From the NCBI GenBank assembly GCA_963828015.1, contig CAWHCD010000006.1, positions 372,001-436,000 of the forward strand: 64,000 nucleotides of DNA, written 5' to 3'. Positions within the stretch are counted from its first letter, which is position 1. Every line of letters begins with the position of its first letter. A program made the translations under genes and the position numbers. Under the pieces are notes generated by a model. The model had not been told where the DNA came from. It did not search any database and worked only from the letters and a program-made list of their open reading frames with translations. Positions 16,732 to 31,746 of the stretch are shown piece by piece. The DNA is from CAVPUA01 sp963828015. Lineage in GTDB: Bacteria > Actinomycetota > Actinomycetes > Mycobacteriales > Jatrophihabitantaceae.

Positions 16732-17669
16732 TGATCAAGCATCTGCTGTCGGCCGCCGACCTCGATCACGCGCAGGCCCTGACGATCCTCGACACCGCCG
16801 AGGAGCTGGATCGATCGCTGGCCGGGCGCGAGGTCAAGAAGCTGCCGCCGCTGCGCGGGCGGACCATCGTCAACCTCTTCTACGAGGATTCCACCCGTAC
16901 CCGCACCTCCTTCGAGTTGGCGGCCAAGCGCCTGTCGGCCGATGTCGTGAACTTCTCGGCCAAGGGCTCGAGCGTCTCCAAGGGCGAATCGCTCAAGGAC
17001 ACCGCGCTCACGCTCGAGGCGATGGGCGCCGACGCGGTCGTGATCCGGCACTCCTATTCCGGGGCGGCGGTGCGCCTGGCCAGCTGGGTGCGCGGCAGCG
17101 TGATCAACGCCGGCGACGGCACCCACGAGCACCCGACCCAGGCGTTGCTGGACGCGTTCACGATGCGTCGCCGTCTGCGCAACGGGGAGGGCGACCTCGA
17201 GGGACTGCGGGTGGCGATCGTCGGCGACGTGCTGCATTCGCGGGTGGCCCGCTCCAACGTGCTGTTGCTGCAAACGCTCGGCGCGTCGGTCACGCTGGTC
17301 TCGCCGCCGACGCTCGTGCCGGTCGGGGTCGAGCAGTGGCCGGCCGCAGTCAGCTACGACCTCGACGCGGTGCTCCCCGAATGCGACGTGGTGATGATGC
17401 TGCGCGTGCAGCACGAGCGCATGAGCGATTCCTACTTCCCGTCCGCGCGCGAGTACTCCCGCCGCTACGGCCTCGACCAGCGCCGCGTCGACGCGTTGCC
17501 CGAGCACGCCCTGGTGATGCATCCCGGCCCGATGAACCGCGGCATGGAGATCGCCGCCGAGGTGGCCGATGACCCCAAGCGCTCGACGATCGTGGAACAG
17601 GTGAGTAACGGAGTGAACGTGCGCATGGCCGTGCTGTACCTACTGCTCGGCGGAGGCGACAGCGAGTGA
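16719..17669 (+). CDS. pyrB: Aspartate carbamoyltransferase catalytic subunit
   Basis: A 316-residue enzyme joining carbamoyl phosphate to aspartate. The carbamoyl-phosphate loop STRTR lies at residues 58-62, HPTQALLD near 145 and MHPGPMNRG near 267. ATG at 16719 has AGGA six bases ahead (16709-16712); ATG at 16731, which abuts the pyrR stop as TGATG, gives the more usual protein start but lacks a ribosome site. No regulatory pyrI gene follows, as expected in actinobacteria. Confidence 0.96.
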   Translation: MAHLMIKHLLSAADLDHAQALTILDTAEELDRSLAGREVKKLPPLRGRTIVNLFYEDSTRTRTSFELAAKRLSADVVNFSAKGSSVSKGESLKDTALTLEAMGADAVVIRHSYSGAAVRLASWVRGSVINAGDGTHEHPTQALLDAFTMRRRLRNGEGDLEGLRVAIVGDVLHSRVARSNVLLLQTLGASVTLVSPPTLVPVGVEQWPAAVSYDLDAVLPECDVVMMLRVQHERMSDSYFPSAREYSRRYGLDQRRVDALPEHALVMHPGPMNRGMEIAAEVADDPKRSTIVEQVSNGVNVRMAVLYLLLGGGDSE

Positions 17670-17736
17670 GCATCGAGCGAGGAACGAGCAAGGCGCGGAA
17701 CGAGCGCGGAGCCGACACCTGTTGGGGGGCCGAGGC

Positions 17737-19023
17737 GTGAACCTGCTCCTGCGCAATGTCGCGCCGTACGGGGAGAAGCCCACCGATGTTCTGATCAGTG
17801 ACGGCGTGATTGCCGCGATCGGCACGGGCTTGAACGGTGATGAGGAGATCGACGGCCAGGGTGCCGTGCTGCTCCCGGGCCTGGTCGATCTGCACACCCA
17901 CCTGCGCGAGCCCGGCCGCGAGGATGCCGAGACGGTCGAGACCGGGTCGGTGGCCGCCGCGCTCGGCGGGTACACCGCCGTCTTCGCCATGCCCAACACC
18001 GATCCGGTGGCCGACACGGCCGGGGTGGTCGAACAGGTCTGGCGGCTGGGCCGCGATCACGGCCTGGTCGACGTGCAGCCCATCGGCGCGGTCACCGTCG
18101 GTCGGGCCGGGAAGCACCTGGCCGAACTGGGTGCGATGGCCGACTCGGCCGCCCGGGTGCGGGTCTTCTCCGACGACGGCTCGTGCGTGGCCGACCCGGT
18201 CCTGATGCGGCGGGCCCTGGAATACGTCAAGGCCTTCGACGGCGTGATCGCCCAGCACGCCGAGGAGCCGCGGCTGACTGTCGGTGCGCAGATGAACGAG
18301 GGGGCGGTCTCGGCCCGCCTCGGCCTGGCCGGATGGCCGGCCGCCGCCGAAGAGGCGATCATCGCCCGCGATGCCCTGCTGGCCGGGCACGTCGGCTCGC
18401 GCCTGCACGTCTGTCACGTCTCGACGGCCGGCTCGGTGGAGATCCTGCGCTGGGCCAAGAGCAAGGGCTGGGCGGTGACGGCCGAGGTGACCCCACACCA
18501 CCTGTTGCTCACCGACGACCTGGCCGAGAGCTATGACCCGGTGTTCAAGGTCAACCCGCCGCTGCGCACGGCCGAGGACGTGGCCGCCCTGCGTGCCGGC
18601 CTGGCCGACGGGACGATCGACTGTGTGGCCACCGACCATGCCCCGCACGCGCTGGAGGACAAGGAGACCGAGTGGGGCGCGGCCCTGCCCGGCATGCTCG
18701 GGCTGCAGACCGCCCTCAGCGTCGTGATCGAGTCGATGCTCGGCGCCCTGGACTGGAGGGGGATCGCCGAGCGCATGAGCGTGGCCCCGGCGCGGATCGG
18801 TGCGCTTGCGGCCCACGGGCGCCCGATCGCCGTCGGTGAGCCGGCCAACCTGGTCGTGGTCGATCCGGAAGCGCGCTGGACGGTGTCGGCCGCCGGACTG
18901 GCCTCGAAGTCGCGCAACACGCCCTTTGCCGGCCGGACCTTGCCCGGACGGGTTGTGGCGACGATCCTGCAGGGCCGGCCGACGGTGCTCGACGGGCACG
19001 TGGTGGCGGCGGTGCGCCAATGA
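17737..19023 (+). CDS. pyrC: Dihydroorotase
   Basis: A 428-residue zinc amidohydrolase closing carbamoyl aspartate to dihydroorotate. Metal ligands His53 and His55 are in LVDLHTHLREPG, and the DHAPHA motif lies near residue 302. GTG at 17737 was chosen; a TTG 15 bases earlier is less likely. The 67-base gap from pyrB holds repeated GAACGAGC-like words (17675-17712). It overlaps the next gene by four bases. Confidence 0.95.
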   Translation: MNLLLRNVAPYGEKPTDVLISDGVIAAIGTGLNGDEEIDGQGAVLLPGLVDLHTHLREPGREDAETVETGSVAAALGGYTAVFAMPNTDPVADTAGVVEQVWRLGRDHGLVDVQPIGAVTVGRAGKHLAELGAMADSAARVRVFSDDGSCVADPVLMRRALEYVKAFDGVIAQHAEEPRLTVGAQMNEGAVSARLGLAGWPAAAEEAIIARDALLAGHVGSRLHVCHVSTAGSVEILRWAKSKGWAVTAEVTPHHLLLTDDLAESYDPVFKVNPPLRTAEDVAALRAGLADGTIDCVATDHAPHALEDKETEWGAALPGMLGLQTALSVVIESMLGALDWRGIAERMSVAPARIGALAAHGRPIAVGEPANLVVVDPEARWTVSAAGLASKSRNTPFAGRTLPGRVVATILQGRPTVLDGHVVAAVRQ

Positions 19024-19514
19024 CTCGGACCTTGCTGGTGATTCTCTGTATCGCCTTCTTCGTGCTGGCCATCTGGGGCATGCGGGTGGGCTGGCGTCAT
19101 CGGGCCGCCCGTCAGGACGAGCTGGCCCCGCGACCGAGCGCACCGGCCGAGCCCGGGCCCTCGACGGTCGCGGACCTCGTCGGCGTGTACGTCGGCAGCA
19201 CCTACGCGAGCAGCTGGCAGGACCGCATCACCAGCCAGGGCCTGGGCACCCGGTCCAACGCCATCGCCCGGCTCACCGAGTCGGGCGTGATCATCGACCG
19301 TGAGGGCACCGACGCGATCTTCATCCCGACCGAGGCCATCGTCGAAGCCCGGCTCGCCCCGGCCCTGGCCGGCAAGGTCGTCGGCGCCGGGGGACTGGTT
19401 GTCATTCGCTGGCGGCTGGGCGACACCGAGGTCGACACCGGCCTGCGCGGTGACGAGAAGTCCTTGTATCCGCAGTGGATTCGCCAACTCAACGGAAAGG
19501 CATCGGTGGCATGA
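19020..19514 (+). CDS. Conserved membrane protein of the pyr cluster
   Basis: A 164-residue protein with one N-terminal membrane helix (LLVILCIAFFVLAIWGMRVG), a proline-rich linker and a C-terminal soluble domain of about 110 residues rich in beta strand (LVGVYVGSTYASSWQDRITSQ ... WRLGDTEVDTGL). A gene of this kind lies between pyrC and carA in mycobacteria and other actinobacteria, often annotated as a PH-like or export protein. Four-base overlaps on both sides put it firmly in the operon. Its role in pyrimidine synthesis is unknown. Confidence 0.8.
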   Translation: MTRTLLVILCIAFFVLAIWGMRVGWRHRAARQDELAPRPSAPAEPGPSTVADLVGVYVGSTYASSWQDRITSQGLGTRSNAIARLTESGVIIDREGTDAIFIPTEAIVEARLAPALAGKVVGAGGLVVIRWRLGDTEVDTGLRGDEKSLYPQWIRQLNGKASVA

Positions 19515-20613
19515 GCGAGGCGGTTCTGGTCCTCGAGGACGGACGGACGTTCATCGGAGAGGCCTACGGTGCGCGTGGTCAAGCGTTCGGTGAGGCCGTG
19601 TTCTCCACCGCCATGACCGGCTACCAGGAGACGTTGACCGACCCCTCTTACCACCGCCAGATCGTCGTGCAGACCGCGCCGCACATTGGCAACACCGGGG
19701 TGAACGACGAGGACAACGAGTCGCGCCGCATCTGGGTGGCCGGCTACGTCGTGCGCGACCCGGCCCCCCGGCCGTCGAACTGGCGCTCCCGCCGATCCCT
19801 GCAGGACGAACTCGACGCCCAGGGCATCGTCGGCATCAGCGGCATCGACACGCGCGCGCTGACCCGGCACCTGCGCGAGCGGGGCGCGATGCGCTGCGTC
19901 GTGTCCTCGACCGATCTCGATGCCGAATCCTTGCAGCGCAAGGTGATCAACTCCCCGCAGATGCGCGGTGCCGACCTGTCGGCCGAGGTCACCACTGCCG
20001 CGCCCTACCGGGTCGACGCGATCAGCCAGCACCGCTTCAGCGTCGCCGCGCTCGACTACGGCATCAAGGCGATGACGCCGCAGCGGATGGCCGAACGGGG
20101 CATCACTACGCACGTTCTGCCCTCGACCTCGACCGCTGAGCAGGTGCTGGCGACCGGGGCCGACGCGGTCTTCCTGGCCAACGGCCCCGGCGACCCGGCC
20201 ACCGCCGACGCGGCGGTAGAGACCGTGCGCGAGCTGATCCGGGCCGACGTGCCGATCTTCGGCATCTGCTTCGGCAACCAGATCCTCGGCCGCGCGTTCG
20301 GGTTCGGCACCTACAAGCTGGGCTACGGGCACCGCGGCATCAACCAGCCGGTGCAGGACCGCCGCACCGGCAAGGTCGAGATCACCGCGCACAACCACGG
20401 CTTTGCCGTCGACGCCCCCCTGGACGGCGCCGCCGACACCGAGTTCGGCGCGGTCGAGGTCAGTCACGTCTGCCTCAACGACAACGTCGTCGAAGGCCTC
20501 AGCGCGCGCGACGTCCGGGCCTTCAGCGTGCAGTACCACCCCGAGGCGGCGGCCGGCCCGCACGATGCCGCCTATCTGTTCGATCGGTTCGTCGAACTAC
20601 TGGAGTCGCGGTA

Positions 20614-20614
<1 letters not shown>
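19511..20614 (+). CDS. carA: Carbamoyl phosphate synthase small subunit
   Basis: A 367-residue glutamine amidotransferase subunit delivering ammonia to CarB. The class I amidotransferase nucleophile is Cys253 in FGICFGNQILGRA, and the His/Glu pair is in YHPEAAAGPHD. ATG at 19511 overlaps the preceding stop; the stop TAA shares its last base with the carB ATG (TAATG). Confidence 0.96.
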
Positions 20615-23911
<3,297 letters not shown>

Positions 23912-23915
<4 letters not shown>

Positions 23916-24769
23916 GCCCGGTGCAGGAGCAGACCGAGATCTTCGCCGTGACGCCGATGGGCGCCTACCTGCAGTTCACCGTCATCGCACCGGGTATCGC
24001 CGCCGAGGCCAAGCCGGGGCAGTTCGTCGCCGTCGCGGTGGGCGGTCCGAATACGTCCATGGTGCTGCGGCGGGCCTTCGCGCTGTACGACGCGACGCCG
24101 AGCGGGGAGTTCGCGGGCACGGTCCAGTTCGTCGTGGCGGCCAACGGTCCGGGAACCCAATGGCTCGTCCAGCAGCCGGCCGGCGCCATGCTGGACATCG
24201 TCGGCCCGCTGGGCAAGCCGTTTCCGATGCCGACGGATCCGGTGCCCGCTGTGTTGGTGGGCGGGGGCTACGGCAGCGCCGCGCTGATTCCGCTGGCCCG
24301 GCAACTGCTCGCGGCCGGCTCGGATATCGAGATCATCATCGGCGCGGCCAGCGCCGACCGGCTCTTCGGCGAACTGATCGCCCGGCGCACGGTCGGCAAG
24401 GTCTCGGTGACCACCGACGACGGATCGGCCGGCGTGCAGGGACTGGTCACCGATCTGCTGCCCTCGACCATCGAGCGGCTCGGCGCCCAGGTCGTGTACG
24501 CCTGCGGGCCGATGGGTATGTTGCGGGCGGTGGGCGTGGTCGCCCGCGAACACGCGATACCGGCCCAGGTGGCGGTCGAGGAGTCGATGGCCTGCGGCAT
24601 CGGCGTCTGCATGACCTGCGTCCTTCCGGTGCGCGGAGACGACGGTCAGTCGCGCTTCGTGCGCTCCTGCGTCGACGGTCCGGTGTTCCTGGCCGACCGC
24701 GTCCGCTGGGCCGAGGTCGGCACCATCCCCGACGACCTGGTCGGTGCCGACGCGATGAAGGGGCATTGA
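23912..24769 (+). CDS. pyrK: Dihydroorotate dehydrogenase electron transfer subunit
   Basis: A 285-residue flavoprotein that would pass electrons from dihydroorotate dehydrogenase to NAD. It has an FAD-binding barrel (MVLRRAFALYDA), an NAD-binding region (AVLVGGGYGSAALIPLA) and a C-terminal 2Fe-2S cluster motif MACGIGVCMTCVLPV with a fourth cysteine in VRSC. GTG at 23912 overlaps the carB stop. Together with the next gene it forms a class 1B enzyme. Confidence 0.88.
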
Positions 24770-24770
24770 G

Positions 24771-25727
24771 ATGGCTGATCTGTCGACCCGGCTGGCCTCG
24801 CTCGAGCTGCCCAACCCGATTCTGACCGCGTCCGGTTGCGCAGCGGCCGGACGTGAGCTCGGCCAGTTCTTCGACGTCGCCGAGCTCGGCGCGGTCGTCA
24901 CCAAATCGATCATGCTGGCTCCGCGTTCGGGCCGGGCCACACCGCGGATGGCCGAGACGCCCAGCGGCATGCTGAACTCCATCGGCCTACAAGGCCCGGG
25001 CATCGACGCGTTCATCGAGAACGACCTGGCCTGGCTGGCCGCGCACGGAGCCCGCACGGTCGTCTCGATCGCCGGCGGCCAGACCGACGAGTTCGCCACC
25101 CTGGCCCGGCGCCTCTACGGCCACCCGGCCGTGTCGATGATCGAGGTGAACATCAGCTGCCCGAACGTCGAAAGCCGCGGTCAGGTGTTTGCCTGCGACC
25201 CGCACGCGTCCGCGCGAGTCATCGGGGCGGTGCGACGCGCGGCCGACCCGAAGATCCCGATCTTCGCCAAGCTCACCCCCGACGTCACGGACATCGGCGT
25301 GATCGCCCGAGCCTGCGCCGACTCCGGCGCCGACGGGGTGTCGCTGATCAACACGGTGTTGGGTCTGGTGATCGACACCGACACCTTCGGTCCCGCACTC
25401 GGGGGAGTGACCGGGGGACTGTCCGGTCCGGCCATCCGCCCGATCGCGGTGCGCTGCGTCTGGCAGGTGCACCAGGCCGTGCCGCACCTGCCGATCCTGG
25501 GCATGGGCGGGATCGGCTCCGGGCTGGACGCCCTGCAGTTCATTCTGGCCGGGGCGTCGGCGGTCTCGGTCGGCACCGCGATCTTCGGCGACCCGTCGGC
25601 GCCGATGCGGATCCTGAGCGAACTCGATCAGGCCCTGGACGAACGCGGGTTCGCCTCGGTGCGCGACGCGATCGGGCTGGCCCACCGACCACCAGCCGAG
25701 CGATTCGCCCCGGTGGCGGCGCAATGA
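24771..25727 (+). CDS. pyrD: Dihydroorotate dehydrogenase, class 1B catalytic subunit
   Basis: A 318-residue FMN barrel enzyme oxidising dihydroorotate to orotate. The segments NPILTASGC, MIEVNISCPN and GMGGIGSGLDALQFILAGAS are typical of class 1B, in which a cysteine acts as base and PyrK supplies the electron path. ATG one base after the pyrK stop; the stop overlaps pyrF. Confidence 0.93.
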   Translation: MADLSTRLASLELPNPILTASGCAAAGRELGQFFDVAELGAVVTKSIMLAPRSGRATPRMAETPSGMLNSIGLQGPGIDAFIENDLAWLAAHGARTVVSIAGGQTDEFATLARRLYGHPAVSMIEVNISCPNVESRGQVFACDPHASARVIGAVRRAADPKIPIFAKLTPDVTDIGVIARACADSGADGVSLINTVLGLVIDTDTFGPALGGVTGGLSGPAIRPIAVRCVWQVHQAVPHLPILGMGGIGSGLDALQFILAGASAVSVGTAIFGDPSAPMRILSELDQALDERGFASVRDAIGLAHRPPAERFAPVAAQ

Positions 25728-26572
25728 TTCCCGCCGGCGACCCGATGAGTTTCGGTCGTCGTCTCGAGTTGGCCCTCGACGCGCGCGGTTCGGTGTGCGT
25801 CGGCATCGACCCGCATCGGGGGTTGCTGGAGGCGTGGGATTTGCCTTATGACGTCGAGGGATTGACGCGGTTCGCCGACATCTGCGTGCGCGCGTTCGGG
25901 GCCGAGGCGGCGGTGGTCAAGCCCCAGTCGGCCTTCTTCGAGGTCTTCGGATCGGCCGGCGTGGCCGTCCTCGAGTCGACGCTGGCCTCCCTGCGGGCGG
26001 CGGGGGCATTGGCCGTGCTCGACGTCAAGCGCGGTGACATCGGCTCGACGATGGCCGCGTACGCCGCGGCCTATCTTGATCCGACCGCCCCATTGGCCGC
26101 CGACGCCATCACGGTCTCGCCCTATCTGGGGGTGGGTTCGCTGCAGCCGGCCTTCGACCTCGCGCACGAGCACGGACGCGGTGTGTTCGTATTGGCGTTG
26201 ACGTCCAACCCTGAAGGGCCGCAGGTTCAGCACGCCGTCGGCCCCGACGGCACCACGGTCGCCCAATCGATCATCAACGAGCTGGCGGCGGTGAACGCCA
26301 AGCAGGACGGACTGGGATCCCTCGGGGTGGTGGTCGGCGCGACGATCGGCGACTCGGGCGTGGACTTCAGTCAGCTCGACGGGCCGTACCTCGTGCCCGG
26401 TATCGGCGCCCAGGGCGGCACGGCCGAGGACGTGCGCCGCATCTTCGGTTCAGCACGGCGCAATGTGCTGGCCAGTGTGTCGCGCGAGGTCCTGCGCCAC
26501 GGCCCGGGCGTGATCGCCCTGCGCGAGGCCGCGCTGCGCCAGATCGACGAGTTCGACTTCCTGCGCGCTTGA
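25724..26572 (+). CDS. pyrF: Orotidine 5'-phosphate decarboxylase (type 2)
   Basis: A 282-residue enzyme converting OMP to UMP. The type 2 catalytic motif LDVKRGDIGSTMAAYA is present, with CVGIDPHRGLL at the N-terminus and the phosphate site PGIGAQGG. It overlaps pyrD (ATGA) and the following transporter (TTGA). An internal ATG at 25745 is an alternative start. Confidence 0.95.
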   Translation: MIPAGDPMSFGRRLELALDARGSVCVGIDPHRGLLEAWDLPYDVEGLTRFADICVRAFGAEAAVVKPQSAFFEVFGSAGVAVLESTLASLRAAGALAVLDVKRGDIGSTMAAYAAAYLDPTAPLAADAITVSPYLGVGSLQPAFDLAHEHGRGVFVLALTSNPEGPQVQHAVGPDGTTVAQSIINELAAVNAKQDGLGSLGVVVGATIGDSGVDFSQLDGPYLVPGIGAQGGTAEDVRRIFGSARRNVLASVSREVLRHGPGVIALREAALRQIDEFDFLRA

Positions 26573-27750
26573 AGCTAGCTGTCCGAACGCAACCCCACGC
26601 GGCGATCGCCGCGATCTTCGTCGTGCACGGCGTCCTGTTCGCGTCCTGGACCGCCCATATTCCGCAGCTCAAACTCCATATCGGGCTCGATGACGCCCAG
26701 CTCGGGCTGGCGCTGACCGGCGCGCCGATCGGCTCGGTCGTGGCCGTCCTGGGCGCGCCCTTCCTGCTGCGGCGCTTCGGCAGTGCGGCCATCGTGCGCA
26801 TCGCCCTGATCGGCTACTGCGTCAGCGGTGTGTTCGTCGGGCTGGTCGGATCGCTGGCCGCCCTGGCGTTGGCGCTCGCGGTCTGGGGCGCGTTCATGGG
26901 ATTGCTCGACATCTCGATGAACACCCAGGCCGTCGCGGTGGAGCGAGCCCTGGGGCGGCAGCTGATGACCGGGCTACACGGGCGGTGGAGTCTCGGTGCC
27001 TTCGCCGGTGCGGGCCTGGGGGCCATCGGGGTCGCGATCGGCATGTCGCTCAGCGTTCAGCTGGCCATCCTGGGCGCCATCGGGATCCTGGTCGGGCTCT
27101 GGGCCGCGCCGGCGCTGTTGGCCGACCCGCCGTCGCTGCCCGCCGAGACCCGCACGCGGCGACTGCCCCGAGCGGTGATCGTGCTGGGGCTCATTGCGTT
27201 CGCCTCGATGCTCGCCGAAGGAGCGGCGGCAGACTGGGCCGCGGTCTATCTGCGGCAAAGCCTGCACGCCTCGGCCGCGGTGGCCGGGATCGGTTACGCC
27301 GTCTTCGCACTCGGCATGGTCACGGTTCGGCTCAGCGGTGACCGGCTGCTGGCCCGCGTACCGGCGTTTCGGCTGCTGCCGGCCATGGCCGCAGTCGCGA
27401 TCATCGGATTCTCGGCCGGGCTGATCAGCGCTCGGGTCGGCCTCGCCCTGCTCGGTTTCGGCACGCTCGGGCTCGGTCTGGGCCTGGTCGTGCCGTCGGT
27501 CTTCAGCGCCTGTGGTCGCCTGCCCGGCATCAGCGCCGGTGCCGCGATCTCGACCGCGGCCGGCCTGGGCTGGTTCGGATTTCTGGTCGGGCCGCCGGTG
27601 ATCGGCCAGCTGGCCGGGGCCACGTCGTTGACCGCAGCGTTGTGGCTGCTGCCTGTCCTGTTGGGGGCCATCGCTGCGGCAACGGCCACCAACCGGGCGA
27701 TCAGGGGCGAGCCCGAACTGGCCAGGGTGAGTTCGACACCCAATCCTTGA
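26569..27750 (+). CDS. MFS transporter, 12-helix type
   Basis: A 393-residue membrane protein with about twelve hydrophobic helices and the MFS loop LRRFGS between helices 2 and 3. The N-terminal FVVHGVLFASWTAHIPQLK resembles the YbjJ/fucose-permease-like branch. Its TTG start overlaps the pyrF stop as TTGA, so it is co-transcribed with the pyr operon; a nucleobase or nucleoside substrate would fit, but nothing in the sequence proves it. The stop codon lies inside the terminator palindrome. Confidence 0.8.
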   Translation: MKLAVRTQPHAAIAAIFVVHGVLFASWTAHIPQLKLHIGLDDAQLGLALTGAPIGSVVAVLGAPFLLRRFGSAAIVRIALIGYCVSGVFVGLVGSLAALALALAVWGAFMGLLDISMNTQAVAVERALGRQLMTGLHGRWSLGAFAGAGLGAIGVAIGMSLSVQLAILGAIGILVGLWAAPALLADPPSLPAETRTRRLPRAVIVLGLIAFASMLAEGAAADWAAVYLRQSLHASAAVAGIGYAVFALGMVTVRLSGDRLLARVPAFRLLPAMAAVAIIGFSAGLISARVGLALLGFGTLGLGLGLVVPSVFSACGRLPGISAGAAISTAAGLGWFGFLVGPPVIGQLAGATSLTAALWLLPVLLGAIAAATATNRAIRGEPELARVSSTPNP

Positions 27751-27799
27751 TCAACAGGCAGTTTTGGTCACCCCAGCGACCACAACTGCCTGTTGATCA
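27748..27799. terminator. TGATCAAC-type palindrome at the end of the pyr operon
   Basis: Perfect 16-base arms TGATCAACAGGCAGTT / AACTGCCTGTTGATCA, extended after one mismatch by TGGTC/GACCA around an eight-base loop. The TGA of the transporter gene is the first codon of the left arm. It separates two convergent genes and resembles the palindrome at 14011-14062. Confidence 0.75.
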
Positions 27800-27842
27800 C
27801 CGCGTTTGCTTGACCGAGGTGGCAGATCGACCGGTGCCGTGC

Positions 27843-28787
27843 CTACGGGGTGAGGATGGCGTCCAGCTCGGCCAGGTCGGTGGCCGTCGGCTGCCAGGCC
27901 CCGGCGGCCACGTTGGCCTTGACCTGGGCGATCGACGTCGCGCCGGCGATGACACTCGAGACCGCCGGCTGCGCGGCGAGCCCACCGATGGCGACGTCGA
28001 GCAGCGTGATGTCGCGGGCCTTGGCGTAGGACTCCAGCGCCTCGAGCTGGTCGAACAACTCATCGGTGAGCCGGGCCTGCGCACCCCAGGCCTGCAGCCG
28101 CGAACCTTCGGGGGCGCCTTCGCCGCGCCGGTACTTGCCGGTCAGCAGCCCGCTGGCGAGCGGGAAGTAGGGCAGCAGGCCGATGTCGTACTGCTCCAGG
28201 GCCGGCACCAAGTCGGTCTCGACGTCGCGCTTGAGCAGGCTGTAGTCGTTCTGCGCGCTGATGAAGTGCTCGTAGCCCTGGGTGCGCGACGTCCACTCGG
28301 CCTCGGCCACCTGCCAACCGCGGAAGTTCGAATGACCGATGTAGCGCACCTTGCCTTCGCGCACGAGGTCGGTCAGGGTGCTCAGCGTCTCCTGGATCGG
28401 AGTCAGCGGGTCGGGCATGTGCAGCTGGTACAGGTCGATCCAGTCGGTCTGCAGCCGCTGCAGCGAGGATTCGACCGCCCGGCGGATGTAGCGGCGCGAG
28501 CCCCGCGCCCCCCAGTCGTCACCGTTGTCCAGGCCCAGGCGGCGCACGTCACTCCCGAACTTCGTGGCGATGACGACGTTGTCGCGCTGGCCCTTCAGCA
28601 ATTCACCGAGGCGGGCCTCGGACTGACCGTAGGAGTCGGCGGTGTCGAAGAGCGTGATGCCCTCATCGAGCGCGGCGTGCACGACCTCGCGGCTCTGCGC
28701 GTCGTCGAGCTTCATGCCGAGATTGTTGGTGCCCAGGCCGACGACCGAAACGGCCAGCCCGGAGTTGCCCAGTCTGCGAGTGTCCAT
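27843..28787 (-). CDS. Aldo/keto reductase
   Basis: A 314-residue NADPH-dependent barrel enzyme. The catalytic Asp and Tyr are in LFDTADSYGQSE (around residues 47-55), the Lys in VIATKFGSD and the His-equivalent region in YIGHSNFRG. The close family is the YajO/general stress protein 69-like reductases; the substrate is unknown. It lies 23 bases downstream of pntB in the same direction as pntBA and may share their transcript. Confidence 0.88.
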   Translation of the reverse strand: MDTRRLGNSGLAVSVVGLGTNNLGMKLDDAQSREVVHAALDEGITLFDTADSYGQSEARLGELLKGQRDNVVIATKFGSDVRRLGLDNGDDWGARGSRRYIRRAVESSLQRLQTDWIDLYQLHMPDPLTPIQETLSTLTDLVREGKVRYIGHSNFRGWQVAEAEWTSRTQGYEHFISAQNDYSLLKRDVETDLVPALEQYDIGLLPYFPLASGLLTGKYRRGEGAPEGSRLQAWGAQARLTDELFDQLEALESYAKARDITLLDVAIGGLAAQPAVSSVIAGATSIAQVKANVAAGAWQPTATDLAELDAILTP

Positions 28788-28810
28788 GCACGGACCCTAG
28801 CGAACCCGAT

Positions 28811-30213
<1,403 letters not shown>

Positions 30214-30217
<4 letters not shown>

Positions 30218-31746
30218 GCCTTGTTGAACATGGCCAGCATCCGCCGGGTGACGGCGAATCCACCGAAGATGTTGATCGACGCGAGCAGGATCGCCGCGAA
30301 CGCCAGCACCGTGATCAGGGCGTCGTGGTGCCCGATCTGCAGCAGCGCGCCGACCACGATGATTCCGGAGATCGCGTTGGTGATCGACATCAACGGGGTG
30401 TGCAGTGCGTGGTGCACGTGCCCGATCACGTAGTAGCCGATGACGATGGCCAGCACGAACACGGTGAAGTGCTCGATCAGTTGGTCGGGGGAGAACGCGC
30501 TCAGCAGGAACAGCAGCACCGCGCCGATCCCGACGATCACATACTTGCGCTGGGCCGACAGTGGTTGCTTCGGCTCGGGCGCGACGCGCGCCGGTGCCGC
30601 CGCGGCCACCGGGGCGGCCGAGACCGCGACCGGCGGCGGGGGCCAGGTCGTCTGCCCGTCGCGGACCACCGTGATCGCACGCTGCACGACGTCATCGAAG
30701 TCCAGCACGAGCTGGCCGTCCTTGCCCGGCGTCAGCAGCTTCATCAGGTTGACCAGGTTCGTGCCGTAGAGCTGCGAGGCCTGGGTGGGCAGACGCCCGG
30801 CCAGGTCGGTGTAGCCGATGATCGACACGCCGTTGTCGGTGACGACCAGCTCACCGGCCACCGACCCGGCGACGTTGCCGCCGTTGGACGCGGCCATGTC
30901 CACGATGACGCTGCCCGAACGCATCGAAGCCACCATCTCCTCGGTGATCAACCGCGGCGCGGGCCGCCCGGGGATCAGCGCGGTCGTGATGATGATGTCG
31001 ACGTCGCGGGCCTGCTCGGCGTAGAGCGCAGCGGCCAGGCGGTCGAACTCCTCCGACGTCGCCCGCGCGTACCCGTCGCTGCTGGCCTGCTGCTCACCGA
31101 CCTCCACGGCCAGGAACTCCGCGCCCATCGACCGGACCTGCTCACCGACCTCGGCCCGGGCATCGGTGGCCCGCACAATCGCGCCCAGGCTGCCCGCCGC
31201 GCCGATCGCGGCCAGCCCAGCCACTCCCGCCCCGGCGACCAGCACCTTGGCCGGGGGAACCTTTCCGGCCGCGGTGACCTGACCGGTGAAGAACCGGCCG
31301 AACGTGTGCGCGGCCTCGATCACCGCGCGGTAGCCGGAAATGTTGGCCATCGAGCTGAGCACATCCAACGACTGGGCCCGCGAAATCCGGGGCACGGCAT
31401 CCATCGCCAACGCCGTGATCGGATAGGTGGCCAGCCGGGCCACCAACTCCGGATGCAACGCCGGCGCCAGCAGCGCCACCACGGTCGCCCCCGGCGACAG
31501 CAGAGCCAGCTCCTCCTCCGAGGGCGCATTCACCGCGAACACGACCTGCGCGCCCCACACCCGCTCATGGGTACCGATCGCGGCCCCGGCACCGGCATAG
31601 GCCTCGTCAGCCAAGCTGGCCCGCGCCCCGGCGCCCGCCTCAACCAGCACCTCATACCCCAGACCGATCAACGCCCCCACCGTCGTGGGCGTAGCCGACA
31701 CCCGCGTCTCGCCCGGGGTGGTCTCGCGGCTGATTCCGATGAGCAC
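30214..31746 (-). CDS. pntA: NAD(P) transhydrogenase subunit alpha
   Basis: A 510-residue fused alpha subunit, equal in length to the E. coli form: an NAD(H)-binding domain I (IGISRETTPGETRVSATP, VLVAGAGVAGLAAIGAAGSLG) and four C-terminal helices. Many actinobacteria split this gene into pntAa and pntAb; here it is one. GTG at 31746 follows GGGAG; longer in-frame starts are unlikely because the family begins here. It heads pntA-pntB. Confidence 0.93.

Noticed and set aside
19202..20563. Minus-strand frame of 453 codons
   Set aside because: Shadow of carA and its neighbour, which have clear functions on the plus strand.
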